In this document: positions 58,170-64,000 of the stretch, one piece after another
Numbering within the stretch: the first letter of the stretch is position 1
Layout of the letters: every line of letters begins with the position of its first letter
From: Bog-532 sp963732345
GTDB lineage: Bacteria > Actinomycetota > Actinomycetes > Streptosporangiales > Streptosporangiaceae
Direction of reading: 5' to 3'
NCBI GenBank assembly: GCA_963732345.1
Contig: CAVSZI010000019.1
Location: forward strand, 62,001-126,000
DNA: 64,000 bases
The notes under the pieces: generated by a model
Seen by the model: only the letters and a program-made list of their open reading frames with translations
What the model was told of the DNA's origin: nothing
Databases searched by the model: none
Program-made: the position numbers and the translations under genes

Positions 58170-58220
58170 TCTCTCGGGTACCGGAAGTAGTATTTTGCAG
58201 GCACTCCAAGTAGTAATCTC
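58156..58220 (+). repeat. Partial duplication of the rpsI 3' end
   Basis: ACTCCAAGCGGTAATCTC (58156-58173, across the rpsI stop) is matched at 16 of 18 bases by 58203-58220. AAGTAGTA also occurs twice (near 58185 and 58208). It resembles the 3'-end scars at fusA and rplP but is shorter and less certain. Confidence 0.5.
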
Positions 58221-58268
58221 GCGCGTCTTACAGAAAACCGGAACCTTCCGGAGCGGGGGCATAACGTC

Positions 58269-59636
58269 ATGGGCCGGCTCTTCGGTACGGACGGTGTTCG
58301 CGGCGTCGCTGGCCGTGATCTTACGGCGCGACTGGCCCTTGATCTCGCGGCCGCCGCCGCGCACGAGCTCGGGCTTTCCCGCGCGGCGAGCCCTTCTCGG
58401 CGGCCGCGCGCGGTGGTGGGCCGGGATCCCCGGGTCTCCGGTGAGTTTCTCGAGGCGGCCGTCGTCGCCGGGCTGGCCAGTTCCGGCGTGGACGTACTCC
58501 GCCTCGGCGTCCTCCCCACGCCCGCCGTGGCCTACCTGACCAGGGCACTCGACGCCGATTTCGGCGTTGTCCTGTCGGCCAGCCACAATCCGGCCCCGGA
58601 CAACGGGATCAAGTTCTTCGCACGCGGCGGGGTGAAGCTCCCGGACGCCGTGGAAGACCGGATCGAGGCGCTGCTCGAGCTGGGCCGGCCGGAGGAGCCG
58701 CCTGCGGCTGGGTTCGGCCGGGTCGTCGATGCCCAGGCGGATCAGGAACGTTACCTGGACCATCTGCTGGTCTCCCTGACCGGTCGCCCGCACCCAGCCG
58801 CATCAGCGTTGTCGGGCTTGCGTGTCGTCGTCGACTGCGCGCATGGAGCCGCCTACGCCATCGCTCCGGAAGCGCTCCGCCGGGCGGGCGCCGAGGTCAT
58901 CGCGATCGGGGTGGAACCCGACGGGGACAACATCAATCAGGGCTGCGGATCGACCTGCCTCGAGGCCGTGTCCGCCGCGGTGCTGGCCCAGGGCGCCGAC
59001 GTCGGCATCGCGCACGACGGCGACGCGGACCGGTGCCTGGCCGTCGACGCCGACGGCCAGGTAGTGGACGGCGACCAGATCCTCGCGGTCCTCGCGACCG
59101 ACCTGAAGGAGCAAGGCCGGCTCGCCGGGAACACGGTCGTCGTCACCGTCATGTCGAACCTGGGCTTCCGCATGGCCATGGACGATGCCGGCATCCACGT
59201 CGTCGAGACGCCGGTCGGCGACCGGTACGTGCTGGAGGCCATGCAGGCCGGGCACCACGTTCTGGGCGGCGAGCAGTCGGGGCACATCATCCTCGCCGAC
59301 CACGCGACGACCGGAGACGGGATTCTCACCGGTCTGCACCTGCTCGCGGTGCTTGCCCGCCGCGGCGTGACGCTGGCCGAGGCGGTCAAGGTCATGACCA
59401 GGTATCCGCAGGTTCTGATCAACGTCCCGGGCGACAAAGCGCGCGCCGCCACCTCGCCCGAAGTGGCCTCTGCCGTCGACGAAGCCCGGTCCGAACTGGG
59501 CTCATCCGGCCGTATCCTGGTCCGCCCCAGCGGCACCGAGCCCATCATCCGCGTCATGGTGGAAGCCGTCGACACCCACCAAGCCGAAACCATAGCCCGC
59601 CGCGTGGCCGACACCATCCGCCAGGCCCTCGCCTAA
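58269..59636 (+). CDS. glmM: Phosphoglucosamine mutase
   Basis: A 455-residue GlmM, which converts glucosamine-6-P to glucosamine-1-P for peptidoglycan precursors. N-terminus MGRLFGTDGVRGVAGRDLTA. Catalytic phosphoserine in VVLSASHNPAPDNGIKFFAR (about residues 102-121). Metal loop GIAHDGDADRCLAVDADG, sugar-binding GGEQSGHIIL and phosphate-binding RPSGTEPIIRVMVEA. All are intact. Confidence 0.97.
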   Translation: MGRLFGTDGVRGVAGRDLTARLALDLAAAAAHELGLSRAASPSRRPRAVVGRDPRVSGEFLEAAVVAGLASSGVDVLRLGVLPTPAVAYLTRALDADFGVVLSASHNPAPDNGIKFFARGGVKLPDAVEDRIEALLELGRPEEPPAAGFGRVVDAQADQERYLDHLLVSLTGRPHPAASALSGLRVVVDCAHGAAYAIAPEALRRAGAEVIAIGVEPDGDNINQGCGSTCLEAVSAAVLAQGADVGIAHDGDADRCLAVDADGQVVDGDQILAVLATDLKEQGRLAGNTVVVTVMSNLGFRMAMDDAGIHVVETPVGDRYVLEAMQAGHHVLGGEQSGHIILADHATTGDGILTGLHLLAVLARRGVTLAEAVKVMTRYPQVLINVPGDKARAATSPEVASAVDEARSELGSSGRILVRPSGTEPIIRVMVEAVDTHQAETIARRVADTIRQALA

Positions 59637-59647
59637 CCTCCCACGGC

Positions 59648-59786
59648 CTACGGCGAGGCGCTCATACCGGCCCAGCGAACCGGGCCTTTAGGCCCGGTGA
59701 GCGGCCGGTGTCACGGCGAAGTACCGCGGCGGGGCGCGAAGCGCGCCGGGGGGTTCCGGGGGTCGTCCCCCCGGGCCAGCACAGCC
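59648..59786 (+). repeat. Complete dispersed repeat element (box, module A, module B) between glmM and acpS
   Basis: The best single forward copy. The box TACGGCGAGGCGCTCAT (about 59649-59665) is followed directly by module A (59666-59709, outer ACCGGCC/GGCCGGT, inner ACCGGGCC/GGCCCGGT, GC-GA opposite GA-GC, TTTA loop). Module B follows (CGGCGAAGTACCGC, GGGGCGCGAAGCGCGCCGGG, then a palindromic GGGGGTCGTCCCCC) and ends GGGCCAGCAC. It fills the whole glmM-acpS gap. Confidence 0.85.
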
Positions 59787-59801
59787 CAATACCCTTACAC
59801 C

Positions 59802-60158
59802 GTGATCGTCGGCATCGGCATCGACATTGTGGACATCGCCCGGCTCGCGGCCGCGCTGGACCGGACCCCGGGCCTAGCTGAGCGCCTGTTCGCGGATGGT
59901 GAACGCGGCCTGCCGGTGAGCTCGCTGGCGGCCCGTTTCGCCGCCAAGGAAGCGGTGGCCAAGGCCCTCGGCGGGCCGGCCGGGCTGCGGTGGACCGACG
60001 CCGAAGTGGTCCGCGAACACGGTGGGCGCCCATCGCTGCTGACGCGGGGCACGGTGGCCGCGGCGGCGAGCCGGCTGGGTGTCGCCCGGTGGCACCTGTC
60101 CCTCAGCCACGACGCAGGCGCCGCCGTGGCCATGGTTATGGCCGAAGGGCCTCGGTGA
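59802..60158 (+). CDS. acpS: Holo-[acyl-carrier-protein] synthase
   Basis: A 118-residue AcpS from GTG 59802. Mg-binding Asp in VGIGIDIVDIARLAAALD (residue 8), and Glu in ARFAAKEAVAKALGG. The SLSHDAGAAVAMVMAE end is typical. It transfers 4'-phosphopantetheine from CoA to ACP. It leads the group with the NAD(P)HX repair enzyme and alr. Confidence 0.95.
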   Translation: MIVGIGIDIVDIARLAAALDRTPGLAERLFADGERGLPVSSLAARFAAKEAVAKALGGPAGLRWTDAEVVREHGGRPSLLTRGTVAAAASRLGVARWHLSLSHDAGAAVAMVMAEGPR

Positions 60159-60187
60159 AGATCCCGTCTGAAGGGTAGGCATTCCTC

Positions 60188-61810
60188 ATGCGCGATGCTC
60201 ACGACGTGGCCAAGGTCCGCGCGGCCGAAAGCGAACTGATGGCCGTCCTGCCCGATGGCGCCCTCATGCAGCGTGCGGCGACCGGGCTCGCCTCGGTGTG
60301 CGCGACGCTCCTGGGCCGAATCTACGGATCGCGGGTCGTCGTGCTGACCGGCAGCGGCGACAACGGCGGGGACGCGCTCTACGCCGCCGCGCACCTGGCC
60401 CGGCGTGGCGCGGCGGTGATCGCGGTCGCCGCGGGGTCGCGGGCCCACGAGGGCGGGGCGGCCGCGCTGCGGGCCTCCGGTGGCCGCATCGTCACCAGCG
60501 CCGATCGGGCCGTCGAGCCCGCGATCAGCCGGGCCGACCTCATCCTGGACGGGATGCTGGGCATCGGCGGCAAGGGCGGACTGCGGGATCCCTACGCAGC
60601 GCTGGCCGCCCGGGCCGCGCGATCCGCCGCGACCGTGGTCGCGGTGGACCTGCCCAGCGGCATCGACGCCGACACGGGCGCGGTCGACGGCCCCGCCGTC
60701 CGCGCGGACGTCACCGTCACCTTCGGCACGTGGAAGCCGGGCCTCCTCGTCGATCCGGGAGCCGCCCACGCCGGTGTGGTCGAGTTGGTCGACATTGGCC
60801 TGGGACCCCACCTGGGGCCGCCCAACGTCGTCTCGGCGCAGGCCGCGGACGTCGCCGCGATGCTGCCGTCACCTACCGCCGACTCCGATAAGTACCGCCG
60901 GGGCGTGATCGGTCTCGTCTCCGGCAGCGAGCAGTTCACCGGCGCGGCCGTGCTGTCCGTCGGCGGCGCCATCCGGGGCGGCGCGGGGATGGTCCGCTTC
61001 GTCTCCGCCCAGCCCGCGGTCGAGGTGGTCCGGCAGTGGTGGCCGGAGACGGTGATCACGGTCCTCCCGCCGGAACCGGCCGGGGGCCGCAGCCGGTTCG
61101 CCGGCACCACGGCGGAGGACGTTCTCGCCTCGGCCGGCCGCGTGCAGGCCTGGGTCATCGGTCCCGGCATGGGTACGGACGATGATGCCGCCCGGCTGCT
61201 CCGGGCGGTGCTCGGCACCGACGTGCCGGTTCTGGTCGACGCGGACGGCCTGACCGTGCTGGCCGCGCACCGCGATCTGCTGCCGCGCGAGGCGCCTACG
61301 CTGATCACGCCGCACGCGGGTGAGCTCGCGCGCCTCACCGGTGCCGACCGCGGCGACATCGAAGCCCAGCGCCTTCGGCACGCGCGGGCGGCGGCCCGCC
61401 AGCTCGGCGTCACGGTCCTGCTCAAAGGCTCCACGACCGTCATCTGCTCACCGCCCGGCTCACCCGGCCACTGGCCCGGCGGCCTCGGTGTGCCCGGACA
61501 GCCCGACCTGGTTAATTCGACCGGGACGCCGTGGCTGGCGACCGCCGGAACCGGCGACGTCCTGTCCGGCCTGGCCGGCTCCCTGATCGCGCAGGGACTG
61601 GACCCGGCCGGAGCCGCCCTGGCGGCCGCGTTCCTGCACGGCGTCGCGGCCCGCCGCGCCGCCGCCGGTGACCCGGATGGCCCCGCGCCCGATGGCGGGA
61701 CCGTGGTAGACGAAGCGGCCGGGGACGGGTCGCTGACCGACGGTGCGCCCATTGGCGCCGCCGATGTCGTCCGGGCGCTGCCAGGGGCCATTCGCGCCGT
61801 CAGGGCGTGA
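60188..61810 (+). CDS. nnr: Bifunctional NAD(P)HX epimerase / ADP-dependent dehydratase
   Basis: A 540-residue fusion. The N-terminal YjeF_N domain (about 1-225) has VVVLTGSGDNGGDALYAAAH and VVAVDLPSGIDADTGAV, the epimerase. The C-terminal ribokinase-like domain (about 240-540) has DKYRRGVIGLVSGSEQFTGA, WVIGPGMGTDD, VLVDADGLTVL, TLITPHAGELARLTG and the catalytic GTGDVLSGLAGSL. Together they repair hydrated NADH/NADPH. The stop overlaps the following alr frame by four bases. Confidence 0.95.
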   Translation: MRDAHDVAKVRAAESELMAVLPDGALMQRAATGLASVCATLLGRIYGSRVVVLTGSGDNGGDALYAAAHLARRGAAVIAVAAGSRAHEGGAAALRASGGRIVTSADRAVEPAISRADLILDGMLGIGGKGGLRDPYAALAARAARSAATVVAVDLPSGIDADTGAVDGPAVRADVTVTFGTWKPGLLVDPGAAHAGVVELVDIGLGPHLGPPNVVSAQAADVAAMLPSPTADSDKYRRGVIGLVSGSEQFTGAAVLSVGGAIRGGAGMVRFVSAQPAVEVVRQWWPETVITVLPPEPAGGRSRFAGTTAEDVLASAGRVQAWVIGPGMGTDDDAARLLRAVLGTDVPVLVDADGLTVLAAHRDLLPREAPTLITPHAGELARLTGADRGDIEAQRLRHARAAARQLGVTVLLKGSTTVICSPPGSPGHWPGGLGVPGQPDLVNSTGTPWLATAGTGDVLSGLAGSLIAQGLDPAGAALAAAFLHGVAARRAAAGDPDGPAPDGGTVVDEAAGDGSLTDGAPIGAADVVRALPGAIRAVRA

Positions 61811-63054
61811 TCTCCAGCCGAACGGACGTAGCGCGAGCTACTGGCAGCGCCGGGAGCCTGGCAGACTTGACGTCCATGGACGGCCCCGGGGAGACGTATC
61901 ACGCACAGGCGCTGATCGACCTGACCGCGATCACCCGCAACGTGGCGGCACTGCGGCAGCGGATGAACGGCAGCCAGGTCATGGCCGTCGTCAAGGCCGA
62001 CGGGTACGGCCACGGCATCACCCAGGCCGGCCATGCGGCTGTCGCTGGCGGTGCGGACTGGCTCGGCGTCGTGCACGTGGCCGAGGCCCTGCGGCTGCGC
62101 CGGGCCGGGATCACCGTCCCGGTGCTGTGCCTGATGGCGCTGGCCGAGGACGCGCACGGCGATGCCATCACGGCCGGGATCGACCTGACCGCGGGCACGG
62201 TGCCGCTGGTACGGCAGATCGCGGGTGCGGCCACCCGGGCCGGGCGCCCGGCCCGGCTCCAGCTCAAGGCCGACACCGGGCTCAGCCGGGGTGGCGCGAC
62301 CAAGGCCGAATGGCCCGCGGTCGTGCACGCCGCCCTGGCCGCCCAGAACGACGGCCAGCTCCGGGTCACCGGTCTGTGGTCCCATTTCGCCTGCTCCGAT
62401 GACCCCGGGCACCCGTCGGTCGCCGCGCAGCTCGCGCGGTTCGGTGAGGCGGCCGATTACGCGGTGACGGCCGGCCTGACGCCCGAGGTCAGGCATATCG
62501 CCAACACCGCGGGCGCGCTGACCGTCCCGCCTTCCCGGCTCGACTTGGTGCGGCTGGGCGGCGCCATCTACGGCCTGTCCACCCTGCCGGGCGGCGCCCC
62601 CGGCTGGCTGCGGCCCGCCATGACGCTGACCGCCCGGCTGGCTCAGGTGAAACGGGTCCCGCCGGGCACGGGGGTGTCCTACGGCCACCGTTACGTCACC
62701 ACGGCGGAGACCACGCTCGGCCTGGTGCCGCTCGGCTACGCCGACGGCGTGCCGCGCGGCGTAGCGGGCCGGGCGCTGGTGCAGGCGCGTGGCCGCCGGT
62801 GGCCCATCGCCGGGACGGTCTGCATGGACCAGTTCGTCGTCGACTTCGGCGATGAGCCGGTCTCGCCCGGCGAGGAGGTCGTGCTGTTCGGCCCGGGCGA
62901 CGACGGCGAGGCCACGGCCCAGGAGTGGGGCGAGGCCCTGGGCACCATTTCCTACGAGATCGTCACCGGGATCGGCGCGAGGGTGCCCCGGACCTACGCT
63001 CGCGTCTCTGCCCGCGCCCTTGCCCGCGGCCCGGAGGAGGCCGCCGATGCGTGA
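61807..63054 (+). CDS. alr: Alanine racemase
   Basis: PLP Lys in VMAVVKADGYGHGITQ (about residue 62 from GTG 61807). The catalytic Tyr region is VSYGHRYVTTAETTLGLVPL. Other motifs: LQLKADTGLSRGGAT, VRLGGAIYGL and CMDQFVVDFG. It makes D-Ala for peptidoglycan. GTG 61807 overlaps the nnr stop. ATG 61876 is the alternative start, closer to where conservation begins. The stop overlaps tsaE. Confidence 0.95.
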   Translation: MISSRTDVARATGSAGSLADLTSMDGPGETYHAQALIDLTAITRNVAALRQRMNGSQVMAVVKADGYGHGITQAGHAAVAGGADWLGVVHVAEALRLRRAGITVPVLCLMALAEDAHGDAITAGIDLTAGTVPLVRQIAGAATRAGRPARLQLKADTGLSRGGATKAEWPAVVHAALAAQNDGQLRVTGLWSHFACSDDPGHPSVAAQLARFGEAADYAVTAGLTPEVRHIANTAGALTVPPSRLDLVRLGGAIYGLSTLPGGAPGWLRPAMTLTARLAQVKRVPPGTGVSYGHRYVTTAETTLGLVPLGYADGVPRGVAGRALVQARGRRWPIAGTVCMDQFVVDFGDEPVSPGEEVVLFGPGDDGEATAQEWGEALGTISYEIVTGIGARVPRTYARVSARALARGPEEAADA

Positions 63055-63505
63055 TCAGGTCGAGGTCGCGACGGCCGAAGAGATGCGCGCCCTGGGCCGC
63101 CGTCTCGCCGTCGGCCTGCGCGCGGGGGACCTGCTGGTGCTCAGCGGGCCGCTCGGCGCCGGCAAGACGACCCTGGTCCAGGGCATCGGTGACGGCCTCG
63201 GCGTGCGGGGCCCGATCACGTCGCCGACGTTCGTGATCGCCCGCGTTCACCCGTCGCTGCGCGGCGGCCCGGCCCTGGTGCACGCCGACGCGTATCGCCT
63301 CGGCGGTGCCGCCGAGATCGACGATCTGGACCTGGACTCCGGCACGGCCAGTTCGGTGACCGCCGTCGAGTGGGGCGAGGGCCTGGCCGAAGGGCTGTCG
63401 GACGACCGGCTGGAGATCTCGATCGAGCTGTCCGGTGCCGCGCGGACGGTGCGGATATGCGGGGTGGGCCCCCGCTGGGCCGGCGCCGTCCTGACACCCG
63501 CCTGA
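63047..63505 (+). CDS. tsaE: tRNA threonylcarbamoyladenosine biosynthesis protein TsaE
   Basis: A 152-residue P-loop ATPase: Walker A SGPLGAGKTTLVQGIGDGLG (about 34-53), ITSPTFVIARVHP, HADAYRLGGAAEIDDLDLDS, and VTAVEWGEGLAEGL with the Walker B-like Glu. It works with TsaB/TsaD to form t6A37 in ANN-decoding tRNAs. ATG 63047 overlaps the alr end by eight bases. The partners expected downstream are not reached in this window. Confidence 0.95.
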   Translation: MRDQVEVATAEEMRALGRRLAVGLRAGDLLVLSGPLGAGKTTLVQGIGDGLGVRGPITSPTFVIARVHPSLRGGPALVHADAYRLGGAAEIDDLDLDSGTASSVTAVEWGEGLAEGLSDDRLEISIELSGAARTVRICGVGPRWAGAVLTPA

Positions 63506-63605
63506 TCCGCCCTCCTGATTGCGTCTTCACCCGGCCCGAACCGGCCACGCGTCCAGGGGCCGTTGCCATAAGATCGACCGGTCTGATTCCTTCCCCGGAG
63601 GCGCG

Positions 63606-64000
63606 CTGTGACAGAGCAGGGGTCACTTCCGCCACGTCCACTGGCCGATCCGGTGGCGGAGCGGCCCGATGACGTCGCACCCGTCGACTGGCCGGCTGGT
63701 CCTCAATGCGGCCGCACCCGCGGCCGGGGGAAGCGGGGCCGCCGGAACGGCCCGCTGACCTGGGCGGTGCTGGCCGCGGCGGTCATCGTCGTCGTCGCCG
63801 TGGTGGTCGCGGTCGTGATCATCCCGGGCGGCTCGGGCCCGGCGACGGTCACCCCGGGCTCGCTCATCACCACATTCCTGCCGGGTGAGATCCAGAAGGT
63901 GCCGGGCGCGTGCCCGGCGATCCCCGCGGCCATCGTGGGCAGCTACCTTCCCGGCCAGCCCAAGGTCGCGGCGCCGCCGCCGCTCGACGGCGTGCTGGAT
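63606..64000 (+). CDS. Single-pass membrane protein, partial at window end
   Basis: GTG 63606 follows CCGGAGGCGCT. The first 131 codons are present and the frame remains open at the window edge. A Pro/Arg-rich cytoplasmic start is followed by a membrane helix (about residues 54-73, TWAVLAAAVIVVVAVVVAVV). An outside segment follows, with Cys in VPGACPAIP, reminiscent of small extracytoplasmic proteins such as DUF3558-type. The family is not certain. Confidence 0.7.

Overview
The window is high-GC (about 70%) actinobacterial chromosome. Evidence: the block tRNA-Met / rpmG / two MaoC-type dehydratases / murB / tRNA-Trp / secE / nusG / rplKA / rplJL / rpoBC / rpsLG-fusA-tuf / S10-spc-alpha operons / truA / rplM-rpsI / glmM / acpS / nnr / alr / tsaE has the order known from Streptomyces and its relatives; GTG starts are frequent; RpoB, RpoC and NusG are of actinobacterial type; and there is a DUF1707 protein. 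The genus cannot be fixed from the sequence alone. The zinc-type S4 argues against a close Streptomyces or Mycobacterium relative and suggests a Streptosporangiales-like lineage (inference).

Layout. Positions 1-12,950 are an accessory, decaying region: two alpha/beta hydrolases, an SRPBCC protein, a YjbR protein, two short-chain dehydrogenases, an HD-domain protein and an FAD oxidoreductase. They lie among broken genes: a methylase-like tail, a twice-frameshifted 2-oxoacid dehydrogenase E2, an FtsX scrap, a frameshifted P450 that runs into a pyridoxamine-oxidase-like protein, an internally deleted agmatinase and a lipase-maturation-factor tail. Positions 13,000-18,250 carry tRNA-Met, rpmG, HadA/HadB-like dehydratases, murB, adenosine deaminase, an aspartate aminotransferase and tRNA-Trp. 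Positions 18,300-53,800 are the near-complete transcription/translation supercluster: secE-nusG-rplKA, rplJL, rpoBC, the str operon, S10, spc (with secY-adk-map), infA-rpmJ-rpsM-rpsK-rpsD-rpoA-rplQ. Positions 53,860-64,000 hold truA, a large disordered membrane protein on the minus strand, rplM-rpsI, glmM, acpS, a bifunctional NAD(P)HX repair enzyme, alr, tsaE and the start of a membrane protein.

The most unusual content lies between the housekeeping genes. (i) A dispersed family of structured repeats occupies eight intergenic sites, several inside ribosomal-protein operons. Its hairpin module keeps pairing despite sequence change. Two copies, in the rplB-rpsS and rplR-rpsE gaps, are each enclosed by a perfect 12-bp inverted repeat with four compensated base-pair differences between the copies. 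(ii) The 3' ends of fusA and rplP are duplicated just downstream of each gene as translatable mini-ORFs; in the aligned blocks the copies differ from the gene only at third codon positions and stop codons. A weaker scar follows rpsI. (iii) L10 and L17 both have reading-frame breaks ahead of an acidic tail. (iv) RpsL carries Arg at the position of the streptomycin-resistance residue Lys88.
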